Shown here: piece after piece, positions 26,276-35,306 of the stretch
Layout: the number at the start of each line of letters is the position of its first letter
Numbering within the stretch: position 1 is the stretch's first letter
NCBI GenBank assembly: GCA_041583135.1
Contig: JBFHGJ010000007.1
Coordinates: 1-64,000 of the forward strand
DNA: 64,000 bases
DNA from: JABSOG01 sp041583135
Lineage (GTDB): Bacteria > Pseudomonadota > Gammaproteobacteria > Enterobacterales > Alteromonadaceae
Direction of reading: 5' to 3'
The notes under the pieces: generated by a model
Told to the model about the DNA's origin: nothing
The model's database searches: none
What the model saw: only the letters and a program-made list of their open reading frames with translations
Made by a program: the position numbers and the translations under genes

Positions 26276-26653
26276 TCAGCTAAACATAAACTGTGCCAGC
26301 GCTTTTTGAATGGCAACCACGTCGCTGCCCGACTTCAGTTCTTTGGTAATGGGCGTTTCGCTGCTGGAGATCCACAGCTTTAATTCGACATCGAGATCAA
26401 AATGACCTGCGGTTTCCACCGCAAAGTGTGAAATCGATTTGTAGGGGATTGAGTGATATTCCACTTTTTTACCCGTTAACCCCTGTTTATCAATAAGGAT
26501 CAGGCGCTTGTTGGTAAAAATATACATGTCGCGAATTTCTTTATAGGCCATGGCAACGGTTTCATTGTCAGCCAATATTGGCGCGAGTTCATTGGTGATC
26601 TCGCCGACATCAATTTCAGAAGCATTGCCCATTAGGCCAGATAATAGTCCCAT
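26276..26653 (-). CDS. PH domain-containing protein
   Basis: A 125-residue cytoplasmic protein. I chose the ATG at 26653, behind AAGGAAAA, rather than the first in-frame ATG at 26734, which would add 27 residues without support. Residues about 15-120 fit the bacterial PH (bPH) domain: MAYKEIRDMYIFTNKRLILIDKQG, then YHSIPYKSISHFAVETAGHFDLDVELKLWI. The function of such stand-alone bPH proteins is largely unknown. Confidence 0.83.
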   Translation of the reverse strand: MGLLSGLMGNASEIDVGEITNELAPILADNETVAMAYKEIRDMYIFTNKRLILIDKQGLTGKKVEYHSIPYKSISHFAVETAGHFDLDVELKLWISSSETPITKELKSGSDVVAIQKALAQFMFS

Positions 26654-26788
26654 GTTGTTTTCCTTACTTTTTGGCTTTTGTTGCATTGATTGTAGAACAT
26701 AATGACGAAGTGCTCTTGTAATATTATTTGTCACTGGTTAAGGTAGCCTCCTTTGTAACACACGATTGATAGAAAAAAGGAGTGTTCG

Positions 26789-27226
26789 ATGAAAAAATGG
26801 TTGGTGTTGGGCATTGCCCTCGGTTGTTTGACCGCTCAGGCCCAAGCGAGAGATGATGTGGGTAGTTATTCCATTAAAGAGGCGCTGTCGCTAGAGCAGG
26901 CTAAACAAAAGCTTGGGAACAGTGTGGCTTTTTATTTTGGCGAACAGTCACATCCAAAAGTCTTAAAGCGCTTTGGTCACTTTGGTACCAACAAGAAAAC
27001 CAATGCCTTTAACAAGAGTGACAAAGAAGCCTGCCAGTGGGTATTTTTATCGGCGATGCTTCAGCTTAAAGAGCGCGCTCAAAGCGAAGGCGCCAATGCG
27101 GTGATCAATATCAAATCCAATTACAAAAGCAATTTGACCTCATCAGATACTGAGTTTAAATGTGGTGCCGGTACTTTTGTCGCAGGTGTTGCTTTGGTCG
27201 GTGATTTTGTTGTTATCGAAAAGTAG
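26789..27226 (+). CDS. Small secreted protein, possibly YbjQ-like
   Basis: A 145-residue exported protein with a clear signal peptide (1-20, ending AQAQA-RDD). The central SEGANAVINIKSNYKS and the following Gly/Val-rich strand with CGAGTFVAGVALVGDFV recall the core of YbjQ-like small beta-barrel proteins, which are often misnamed excinuclease subunits. Two Cys (near 82 and 126) could form a disulfide. I am not sure of the family. AAGGAG precedes the ATG. It is not clearly in an operon. Confidence 0.7.
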   Translation: MKKWLVLGIALGCLTAQAQARDDVGSYSIKEALSLEQAKQKLGNSVAFYFGEQSHPKVLKRFGHFGTNKKTNAFNKSDKEACQWVFLSAMLQLKERAQSEGANAVINIKSNYKSNLTSSDTEFKCGAGTFVAGVALVGDFVVIEK

Positions 27227-27291
27227 AGTTCATTGCAAAACAGTTGTCTGTGTCGGTCTTTGAAGATTCGGACATATCAGCTTGCCATATT

Positions 27292-27314
27292 GACAGCGCG
27301 CTCCGTGCGCTGTC
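27292..27314. terminator. Hairpin between convergent genes
   Basis: GACAGCGC at 27292-27299 and GCGCTGTC at 27307-27314 form an 8-bp GC-rich stem with a seven-base loop, between the small secreted protein gene and the convergent cyclase-family gene. The T run after it is weak. Confidence 0.5.
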
Positions 27315-27344
27315 TATTGACTACATCCTGTAGGCGATAGCTCC

Positions 27345-28142
27345 CTATTTTGGAATAAACGCCACAATTCTTAAAGGGCCGCCACTACCGCCTTTGATTT
27401 TCATCGGCAGGGCGACGATAGTCGCGCCTGTTGCTGGTAGTGCGTTTAAGTTGGCGACATTTTCAAAACCGGGAATGTTGTGCTTAAACAACATAACGTG
27501 GGTTTCAAAATGAGTCGATTTGCCATAGTCGAGGCTTGGGGTATCTAAGCCTACTGCTTTGATTTGACGTTCGGTGGCGATAAATTTCGCTGCATCCGGA
27601 TGAATGCCGGGAAAGCTCAGGTGTTTTACCGCTTTGTCGCCGCGCATATCGGTGCCCATATATTGTTTTCTATCATGGTAATACTGGGCAAAGCCGGTAT
27701 TGATCAGCAAGATACTGCCTTTGGCGATTTTGCCGTGTTGTTTTTCAAATCCAATAATGTCTTCCACCATCAAACGGTAGTCACGATTGACTTTGGTTTT
27801 GGCCGAAATATCAATCACCACTGCTTGGCCAATCAGTTGTTCTAAAGCAACTTGCTCGACACTTTTGCGGCCTTGATAAAAATGGACCGGAGAATCTAAA
27901 TGCGTGCCGCCATGTTCGGCGGCTTCAAAGTTGTAGGCGCTATAATAGTAGCCCTTATCGGTTTGACCTTCAAACACGGTGGTTTTTTTAAAGCTGTCGG
28001 CCGTTGGCCAATAGACGCTGTGCTCATCGAAAGGGTGGGTTAAATCGACCCATTGACCATCGTCGAACGGATTTGCCTGAGCCAAGGTGGAAAATGCCGT
28101 GGCTAGGAGGGCAAAGCATAAGGATTTACGGTTGTTATTCAT
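27345..28142 (-). CDS. Periplasmic cyclase-family (kynurenine formamidase-like) hydrolase
   Basis: A 265-residue exported enzyme. A signal peptide (about 1-23, ending AQA-NPF) precedes the cyclase-family core. The signature HGGTHLDSPVHF (near residue 76) gives the metal-binding His and Asp residues of PF04199, and VGLDTPSLDYG with the later THFETHVMLFKHNIPGFENVANL completes the pattern. Relatives hydrolyse N-formylkynurenine, isatin or similar amides. The substrate here is not evident. Its start faces the repeat array in front of recC. Confidence 0.86.
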   Translation of the reverse strand: MNNNRKSLCFALLATAFSTLAQANPFDDGQWVDLTHPFDEHSVYWPTADSFKKTTVFEGQTDKGYYYSAYNFEAAEHGGTHLDSPVHFYQGRKSVEQVALEQLIGQAVVIDISAKTKVNRDYRLMVEDIIGFEKQHGKIAKGSILLINTGFAQYYHDRKQYMGTDMRGDKAVKHLSFPGIHPDAAKFIATERQIKAVGLDTPSLDYGKSTHFETHVMLFKHNIPGFENVANLNALPATGATIVALPMKIKGGSGGPLRIVAFIPK

Positions 28143-28444
28143 ATCGGTTTGTTGCTTATTGAAATGAGTGGTTTCTAGTATAGGTGAGTTGCGGGAAAAG
28201 CTTTAGTGTTTTGTGGGTGTCTGAAAAGTATGGGTGTCTTGAATTGAATTTGTGGGTGTCTGAAAAGTATGGGTGTCTTGAATTGAATTTGTGGGTGTCT
28301 GAAAAGTATGGGTGTCTTGAATTGAATTTATGGGTGTCTGAAAAGTATGGCTGTCTAAAAAGAAATTCACCTCGGTGGTCAAAGCCTGTTATCATAGCCC
28401 CAAAAAACAATCCGGCTTAACTGTCCAAGTTGTCCTAAGCAAAC
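28143..28444. other. Divergent intergenic region before recC, mostly repeat array
   Basis: About 300 bases separate the cyclase-family gene and recC, which point away from each other. Most of it (28213-28356) is the tandem array described separately. The part next to recC contains AT-rich DNA that could hold the recC promoter; I cannot name its boxes with confidence. The two open frames through the array are repeat translations and not likely genes. Confidence 0.6.
28213..28356 (+). repeat. 39-bp tandem array carrying the dispersed 10-mer
   Basis: GTGGGTGTCT at 28213, 28252 and 28291 and ATGGGTGTCT at 28330 recur every 39 bases; a second copy ATGGGTGTCT sits inside each unit at 28230, 28269 and 28308, with a decayed ATGGCTGTCT at 28347. 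Each unit therefore holds an A half ending CTGAAAAG and a B half ending CTTGAATTGAA. The units are nearly identical, so the array is recent. There are no spacers, so it is not a CRISPR. Confidence 0.93.
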
Positions 28445-31400
28445 ATGTTTTATATCCACCAGTCAAACCTGCTTGAAGTGCTTGCCGAAACCCTCGGGGC
28501 GTTGCTTGCGTGCGATGTTCCGGACGACCCTTTTGCCGCCGAGCAAATTTTGGTGCAAAGTCCTGGGATGTCGCAGTGGTTGAAGATTTTTTTGTCTCAG
28601 CGCCTGAGCGTGATGGCCAACTGCGACTACCCATTGCCGTCGAGTTACATTTGGGGGCTGTATCAAAGGCTGTTTGATGATCTGCCCGAGCAGTCGGCTT
28701 TTAACAAGCCGGATATGACATGGAAGCTCTACACCCTTTTGCCACAGTTTTTAAATCAACAAGCCTTTGCTCCGCTCAATGCCTATCTACAACAGGATGA
28801 TGACCAGTTGATGCGGTTTCAGTTGTGCGAAAAAATTGCCGACGTGTTTGACCAGTATTTGATGTACCGTCCCGACTGGATTGAGAGCTGGGAGCGAGGT
28901 GAAGATGCGATAAAAGGTGGCGATATCACATTGCATCCTTGGCAAAGTACGCTGTGGCGAGCACTTAAAGCCCATACAGGTGCGCTTGGACAGTCTCCTT
29001 ATCACCGCGCAAATCTGCATGAGGCAATGCTGGATAAACTAAAGTCTAAAGCGATTGTCACTCAGGCCAATTTGCCTAAACGGTTGTTTATTTTTGGCAT
29101 TTCAGCTTTGCCTTCGCAGCAGTTAGATATTTTTGAACACATGGCTGAGCATATCGACGTTCACTTGATGCTGTTCAATCCCTGTTATCATTACTGGGGG
29201 GATATTGTCGATGAAAAACAATTGGCTAAGGTTGAGGCGCGCTTTCTCAATCGCCGTCATTTCGGTCTTGGCGAAGACAACTATTTGACGGTCGGCAACC
29301 CGCTGTTGGCCTCATGGGGTAAATTAGGGCGTGACTATCTCGAACAACTGTTGTCACTTCAGGCCGAACAGCAAGACTACTTTATAGCGCCTGAGCCTAA
29401 TACTGCACTCAGCACCATTGCCAGCGATGTATTTGAACTGTCTTATCGTGGTCAATTAGAACCGCTTAGCCCAGAGCAAAGCATAAGTGATGAGGGAAAA
29501 GCCTCTCTGGCAAGTGAAGATGACTCCATTGTTTTTCATAGTTGTCATAGCCCTTTACGAGAAGTCGAGGTGCTGCATGATCAGTTGCTCAAATTGTTTG
29601 CCGATGATAAATCACTGACACCCAAAGATGTGATAGTGATGATGCCAGACGTATCGGCATACAGCCCTTACATTGACGCGGTATTTTTAGCCTGCGATCA
29701 ACACCGCATTCCCTATGCCATTTCCGATAGAGGATTTGCGCAGGAAAACCCGATTATCAATAGTTTTTTGCAACTGATGCGTTTGCCGCAAAGCCGCTTT
29801 TGCGCCTCTGAATTGCTGGATCTTATCAGTGTGCCTGCGACGATAAGAGCGCTGGGGCTCAGTGAGCAAGACATTAATTTGGTGCATCACTGGATTGAGC
29901 GGGTGGGGATCCGCTGGGGCATCGATAAGCAACATAAGCGCAGCTTTGAATTGCCCGGCGAAGGCCTTAACAGCTGGCGCTTTGGTCTTAATCGTTTGCT
30001 GATGGGCTACTGTATTGCCGATGATGTGTTGATCGAGGGTATTTTGCCCTACGCTGAAGTTGAAGGCCAAGCGGTTGAAATCCTTGGCAAGCTGGTGCGT
30101 TTTATGGATGTCCTAATCGAATTCAGAGGTGCCTTGGCAAAACCTGCCTGCTTAAGTGAAAAGGCTCAACAGGTCAGCGAGATGCTCGAGCAATTCTATC
30201 AGCCAGAGGCCGAGGAGCTGGCTGTGGTCAATCAAATTCGTGAAGTTTTGATCGCACTTAAACAGCACCAAGATAACGGCAACTGCCCTCAGCCGATCAG
30301 TCAAAGTGTGTTTACCTATTGGCTCAGCCATGCTTTTGATGAAAAAGGGGTTGGCCAGCGCTTTTTAGCCGGCCAAGTCAACTTTTGTACGCTGATGCCG
30401 ATGCGCAGTATTCCGTTTAAGGTGATCTGCCTTTTGGGGATGAATGACGGCGATTATCCCCGCTTTGTCGCACCTGTCGGCTTCGATTTAATGGCCGCTG
30501 GCATCGCTCGCAAAGGTGACCGCTCAAGACGAATGGACGACCGCTACCTCCTTTTAGAGGCTTTGCTCAGTGCCCGAGAAAAACTCTATGTTAGTTATGT
30601 TGGCCGCTCTATTTCAGATAACAGCGAAAAGCTGCCCAGTGTGCTGGTTACAGAGTTGATAGACTACTGTAAAGACAGATTTATTGATGGTGAGCATCAC
30701 CACTGGGTTTATGAACATCCGCTACAACCGTTTAACGAAGCTTACTTTGCACCTGATGCCAAACTGAGGAGCTATCAGGCCCATTGGTATCGCTATGTTA
30801 AAAGTAAAGACGATATATATGAGAAAACGCCATGGGAGCCGATAGCCGAGCTGGAACCCATTGAAGAACTTGAGCTTGCCGAGCTTGAGCGGTTTTTATT
30901 GCATCCGGTACGTTACTTTTTTAATCACACTCTGCAACTGCACTTTAGTACGCTTGCTGATACCGAGTTAGATGATGAGATATTTGCCCTAGATGGTTTG
31001 TCACGCTATCAACTGTTGCAAAAATTAACCTCTGAGAAACTCAGCGCCAGCGGCAAAGACAGCTTTGAGCAGATCAAAGCCAGCGGTCAGTTGCCTCACG
31101 AGGAGGTCGGCAAGTTGGCCTATGAATCGCTCAACCAACAGGCTGAGCAGTTTGTTGCCACTTTGCAAAGCTTTGACATGGGCTATTTAAAGCCCCAAGA
31201 GATCCAAATCGAATTTGATCAGCTGCGACTTGTCGGTTGGCAAAAGCAATTGACCAAAGCCGGCTTGTTGTTTTATCGCCCGGCTAAAATCAACGCCAAA
31301 GACAGGCTTAGCGCATGGATAAACCATGTGGTGATGTGTGCAGCGAAGCACCCGGTAACGACGCGTTATTTTGGTCTCGATGAGGCCATTCAGTTTGCAC

Positions 31401-31702
31401 CGATTGAACAACCGCAGGCATATGAGATTGTCGCCGGTTGGTTGGCGCTTTATCAGCAAGGGCAAAAGGCACCTTTGGCGTTTTTTGTCAAAACCAGTGA
31501 AGCTTGGGCCAGCAAGGGGAAAGCCAGCGAAGTTGAAAAGGCGTTTAACGGTTCGAGTTTCAGTCAGATAGCCGGGGAAGGGGATGACCCCTATATTAAG
31601 CAGGTGTTCAAAGAGGTCAGTCAGTTGCCCGTAGAGTTTGAAAAATTGGCTGAGCAGGTCTTCACCCCGCTGCAAACCGCAATGGAGCCACTAGATGCAT
31701 AA
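28445..31702 (+). CDS. recC: Exodeoxyribonuclease V subunit gamma (RecC)
   Basis: RecC recognises Chi and splits strands in the RecBCD helicase-nuclease, which processes double-strand breaks for recombination. The 1085-residue protein starts MFYIHQSNLLEVLAETL and contains QILVQSPGMSQWLKIFLSQ, the family signature near residue 35, and CLLGMNDGDYPR near 670. Length is a little under the E. coli protein (1122). Its end overlaps recB by eight bases. The three rec genes follow one another without the ptrA gene found between recC and recB in E. coli. Confidence 0.96.
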   Translation: MFYIHQSNLLEVLAETLGALLACDVPDDPFAAEQILVQSPGMSQWLKIFLSQRLSVMANCDYPLPSSYIWGLYQRLFDDLPEQSAFNKPDMTWKLYTLLPQFLNQQAFAPLNAYLQQDDDQLMRFQLCEKIADVFDQYLMYRPDWIESWERGEDAIKGGDITLHPWQSTLWRALKAHTGALGQSPYHRANLHEAMLDKLKSKAIVTQANLPKRLFIFGISALPSQQLDIFEHMAEHIDVHLMLFNPCYHYWGDIVDEKQLAKVEARFLNRRHFGLGEDNYLTVGNPLLASWGKLGRDYLEQLLSLQAEQQDYFIAPEPNTALSTIASDVFELSYRGQLEPLSPEQSISDEGKASLASEDDSIVFHSCHSPLREVEVLHDQLLKLFADDKSLTPKDVIVMMPDVSAYSPYIDAVFLACDQHRIPYAISDRGFAQENPIINSFLQLMRLPQSRFCASELLDLISVPATIRALGLSEQDINLVHHWIERVGIRWGIDKQHKRSFELPGEGLNSWRFGLNRLLMGYCIADDVLIEGILPYAEVEGQAVEILGKLVRFMDVLIEFRGALAKPACLSEKAQQVSEMLEQFYQPEAEELAVVNQIREVLIALKQHQDNGNCPQPISQSVFTYWLSHAFDEKGVGQRFLAGQVNFCTLMPMRSIPFKVICLLGMNDGDYPRFVAPVGFDLMAAGIARKGDRSRRMDDRYLLLEALLSAREKLYVSYVGRSISDNSEKLPSVLVTELIDYCKDRFIDGEHHHWVYEHPLQPFNEAYFAPDAKLRSYQAHWYRYVKSKDDIYEKTPWEPIAELEPIEELELAELERFLLHPVRYFFNHTLQLHFSTLADTELDDEIFALDGLSRYQLLQKLTSEKLSASGKDSFEQIKASGQLPHEEVGKLAYESLNQQAEQFVATLQSFDMGYLKPQEIQIEFDQLRLVGWQKQLTKAGLLFYRPAKINAKDRLSAWINHVVMCAAKHPVTTRYFGLDEAIQFAPIEQPQAYEIVAGWLALYQQGQKAPLAFFVKTSEAWASKGKASEVEKAFNGSSFSQIAGEGDDPYIKQVFKEVSQLPVEFEKLAEQVFTPLQTAMEPLDA

Positions 31703-34700
31703 GCTTGAACCGCTGAAAATGCCGCTCAATGGCGTTAATTTGATTGAGGCAAGTGCCGGTACGGGGAAAACCTATACCATTACCACCTTGTATTTGCGTC
31801 TGTTGCTGGGGCTGCGCTCGGCCGAGCAAATCGAAGATGGTCTGTCGGTTGAGCAGATCTTGGTTGTAACCTTTACCGAAGCGGCAACCGAGGAGATCAG
31901 AGACAGAGTACGTAAACGCTTAAATGAAGCTAAAACGGCGATATTCTTGCGTAATGTATCTTCTGAGCACTATCAGATGGACCCTGTACTTGCGCAACTG
32001 TTAGCGTTGTTGCCGGACCCTGATCTGGCGTGGCGACGATTGGACGCCGCCGTCAAAATGATGGACGAAGCCTGTATTTTTACCATTCATGGTTTTTGTC
32101 AGCGAATGCTCAAGTATCACGCCTTTGAAAGCGGCAGCTTGTTTGACAATCAGTTTATTTTGGATGAAAAAGTCTACTTGCTCAGCGCCGTAAAGGACTT
32201 CTGGCGGCGTACGGTTTATCCGATGTCAGGGCTTAAACTTCAGCTGTTTTTAGCGGTTTGGGCGACGCCACAAAAGCTGCTGAAAGACATTCAGCCGCTA
32301 TTGAATCGTCAGGGGGTTAAGGCGCTCAACATTATCGATGAACACACCCTCGACAGCGCCATTAACGAGTACGCCGAACTGTCGCAACAGGTGAAAAGGC
32401 TGTGGCTTGATGAGCAGATCCCAAAGCTTATCAACGACTCGACGATGATGAGGGCTCGCAAAAGTGCCAAACCTGAATATCTACAAGCTTTTACCGAGTT
32501 TTGTCTCAGCGATGATATTGCCTTTAAAAAGGCTGAAGGTTGGGCTGTGTGGTCGAGTGAAGCGGTAGCCAAAGCCTGTAAAAAAGGCACTGAGCCGCCG
32601 GAGCATAAAATATGGGCGTTATTTGACCGGCTGGCTACACTACAAGCGACACTCGACAATGATTTGGCGGCATTTTACAAGCATAAGGCCTTTGGCGAGA
32701 TAAAACAGCTTCTGTTGCAGCAAAAGCGCTTAGAGCAAAAAATTAGCCCTGATGATTTACTTGAGCAGTTGGCTTTGGCGCTAAAACACCCGGATAAAGG
32801 GGCGACACTGGCCGCTAAGATAGCCGCGCAGTTTCCTATCGCTATGATAGATGAGTTTCAAGACACCGATCCGCTGCAATATGAGATCTTCTCTACCATT
32901 TATGGCGTTGATGGTGCCAGTATGGTCATGATTGGCGACCCTAAGCAGGCCATTTATGGCTTTCGTGGTGCCGACATTTTCACCTACATTGAAGCCAAAA
33001 CTCAAATTTCAGACACCCACAGTTTTACCCTCGATACCAACTGGCGCAGTAGTGCCAAATTGGTCAGTGCCGTCAATGGCCTATTTGCCCAAAGCCCGGA
33101 TCCATTTATATACAACGAGGCTATCGCCTTTTATCCGGTCAATGCCGCAGCCAGCGCCGACAAAAAACCGCTGTCGCTAGCGCATGATCAAGATGCCTCG
33201 CCGTTGCAATTTTGGCATCTATGCAGTGACGACAATTTGCCGATCAGCAAAACTAATGCCCAAGGTATTTTAGCCATTCGATGCGCCAACGAAATCGCAA
33301 AGTTGCTTGAAAAGTCGCAACATGGACAGGCAAAAATAGGTGAGCGGCCGCTGGTGGCCGGAGATATTTGCGTCTTGGTCAGAGACCGAAACGAAGCCGA
33401 CGTCATTCGCCAAGCGCTAAATCAGTCTGGTGTACAAAGTGTGTATTTGAGTCGGCAAAGTGTGTTTGAAACCGACTTGGCGATGCAGTTTTATCTGTTG
33501 CTTGATGCGGTGTTTCAGGCCAGCAATGAAAAAGCGATTAGAGCGGCGCTGACTACGGCATTTTTTGGTTATTCGTTTAATCAATTGTGGTTGTTGAGTC
33601 AAAACGAGGATGATTGGCAGGGGATCTTGGATCTGTTTACCCAGCTGCATCAGCTCTTATTTAAAAACGGAGTGATGGCGGTGATCCAATATTTGCTGGT
33701 GCATTTGGATCTGGCGGGGCGTTGGCGTAGCCAATACGCCAATGTGCAGCGGCTACTAACCGACATTCGTCATATCGGCGAGCTGTTACAGCAAAAATCG
33801 TTGGAACTCGATGGCATCAATCGCTTGATGCTATGGTTTCACGAGCAGTTGCTGGCCACAAGCGATGAAGGCAAGGTACAACAACTCAGGCTTGAAGATG
33901 ATGCCAACCTAGTACAGATTGTGACAATGCACGCATCTAAAGGCTTGGAATATCATTTGGTGTTTTTACCCTTTGTTTGTAGCTACCGCGCAGCTGCGCT
34001 GAGCTTGTTTCATCAGGACAACACCCAGGTGATTGACTTTACCAATCACAAAGACAATTTAGCCAAAGCCGATAAAGAGCGTTTGGCCGAAGATCTACGT
34101 TTGCTTTACGTGGCGCTGACAAGAGCGGTTCACCGTTGTTATGTGGGTGTCTTTAATTTAAAGGTCGGTAATAGCAAAGCCAGCCAATTGCTGCAAACGG
34201 CGTTAGGGCATCTGCTGTTCCATTCGCTGCAATCAATCGATGACAGCAGCATTGCCGAGCGGTTGGGGGAGCTATGTCAAAGCCTCAATCAAAGCGGTAA
34301 GATCTGCGCGCTAGAAACCATCACTGCCGATATCTTGCCTTACCGGGCATCGCTGACAAACACTCAAGCGCAAGCGGTAGTTTTTCATGAGTTTAACGGC
34401 AAAATCGAGCAGGATTGGCGGGTAACCAGCTATTCGGCACTCGCCCATGGCGTTGGCACCATACAAGAAAAGCCCGGCGGTACGGATGAAGGTGAGATCA
34501 TTGTGCCGCAAGAGACAACCTTAGGCGTCAATTTACACAATCGATTTGGGTTTCCCAAAGGGGCCAATGCCGGCAGTTGCCTTCACGAAATATTGGAAAA
34601 CATTACATTTACCGAGTTTGTTAAGGACAACAGCGATGATGCCGTTATTGTTGCAGCCTTGAACAAGTACGGCATCGATGAGGGCTTTGCGCCTGTGGTG

Positions 34701-35306
34701 GAACAGTGGATGGTCTCGGTACTCAATACTCGGCTTAACCGCCAAGGGCTAAAGCTCAATCAAATCGAACAAACACAATGCCTCATTGAAATGGAGTTTT
34801 ATCTGCCTATCAGCCGTTTAAGCCCGAGGGAGATCAATCAACTGTTGAGCTTACATTTAGCGCGTAAGGTGGAGGCGTTTCGCTTTGCCAATTTGCAGGG
34901 GATATTAAAAGGCTATGTCGATTTGATCTTTTGCCATCAGGGCCAGTATTTTGTGCTCGACTATAAGTCAAATCACTTAGGTGAGCGTTTTGATGATTAC
35001 GATAAGACGAATATGAGTGAAGCGATGGATGCCCATCACTATCACCTACAGTATTTACTGTACTCACTGGCGCTGCATCGATACTTACAAAATCGCCTTA
35101 AAAACTATGATTACGATCGCCATTTCGGTGGTTGCTACTATTTGTTTTTACGTGGTATGGATGAGCGCAACAGTCATTTTCAAGGGGTTTATTTCAACCG
35201 TCCGCAGCGGTCGGTTATCGACATGCTTGATGGTCTGTTTGCCAAAGGGGCTTTGTCGCAGCCCGAACTTGGATCCCCTGAACAACTCGGCTTGTTTGGA
35301 GGTTAA
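31695..35306 (+). CDS. recB: Exodeoxyribonuclease V subunit beta (RecB)
   Basis: RecB is the 3'-5' helicase and the nuclease of RecBCD. The 1203 residues begin with the Walker A motif EASAGTGKT and include IDEFQDTDPLQYEIF, MIGDPKQAIYGFRGAD, LDTNWRS, VTMHASKGLEY and VALTRA of the UvrD-type helicase. The C-terminal nuclease carries FVLDYKSN. Between the GDPKQAIY and LDTNWRS motifs, residues 439-443 read SDTHS, encoded by a dispersed repeat copy in a surface loop. All motifs are intact, so the enzyme is probably active. Confidence 0.96.
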   Translation: MHKLEPLKMPLNGVNLIEASAGTGKTYTITTLYLRLLLGLRSAEQIEDGLSVEQILVVTFTEAATEEIRDRVRKRLNEAKTAIFLRNVSSEHYQMDPVLAQLLALLPDPDLAWRRLDAAVKMMDEACIFTIHGFCQRMLKYHAFESGSLFDNQFILDEKVYLLSAVKDFWRRTVYPMSGLKLQLFLAVWATPQKLLKDIQPLLNRQGVKALNIIDEHTLDSAINEYAELSQQVKRLWLDEQIPKLINDSTMMRARKSAKPEYLQAFTEFCLSDDIAFKKAEGWAVWSSEAVAKACKKGTEPPEHKIWALFDRLATLQATLDNDLAAFYKHKAFGEIKQLLLQQKRLEQKISPDDLLEQLALALKHPDKGATLAAKIAAQFPIAMIDEFQDTDPLQYEIFSTIYGVDGASMVMIGDPKQAIYGFRGADIFTYIEAKTQISDTHSFTLDTNWRSSAKLVSAVNGLFAQSPDPFIYNEAIAFYPVNAAASADKKPLSLAHDQDASPLQFWHLCSDDNLPISKTNAQGILAIRCANEIAKLLEKSQHGQAKIGERPLVAGDICVLVRDRNEADVIRQALNQSGVQSVYLSRQSVFETDLAMQFYLLLDAVFQASNEKAIRAALTTAFFGYSFNQLWLLSQNEDDWQGILDLFTQLHQLLFKNGVMAVIQYLLVHLDLAGRWRSQYANVQRLLTDIRHIGELLQQKSLELDGINRLMLWFHEQLLATSDEGKVQQLRLEDDANLVQIVTMHASKGLEYHLVFLPFVCSYRAAALSLFHQDNTQVIDFTNHKDNLAKADKERLAEDLRLLYVALTRAVHRCYVGVFNLKVGNSKASQLLQTALGHLLFHSLQSIDDSSIAERLGELCQSLNQSGKICALETITADILPYRASLTNTQAQAVVFHEFNGKIEQDWRVTSYSALAHGVGTIQEKPGGTDEGEIIVPQETTLGVNLHNRFGFPKGANAGSCLHEILENITFTEFVKDNSDDAVIVAALNKYGIDEGFAPVVEQWMVSVLNTRLNRQGLKLNQIEQTQCLIEMEFYLPISRLSPREINQLLSLHLARKVEAFRFANLQGILKGYVDLIFCHQGQYFVLDYKSNHLGERFDDYDKTNMSEAMDAHHYHLQYLLYSLALHRYLQNRLKNYDYDRHFGGCYYLFLRGMDERNSHFQGVYFNRPQRSVIDMLDGLFAKGALSQPELGSPEQLGLFGG
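33011..33020 (+). repeat. In-frame repeat copy inside recB
   Basis: Exact AGACACCCAC preceded by AAATTTC, read as SDTHS between two helicase motifs. The preceding AAATTTC matches the flank of the copy at 18592. Confidence 0.75.

Noticed and set aside
28213..28356. Possible CRISPR array
   Set aside because: The unit repeats without unique spacers, and no cas gene is near.
28156..28420. Two open frames, one on each strand, through the 39-bp array
   Set aside because: They merely translate the repeat (SDTHK units on one strand, WVSEKYG units on the other), with no ribosome site or protein features.
29616..29625. TGACACCCAA in recC
   Set aside because: Two mismatches to the core and no flanking similarity; normal RecC coding.
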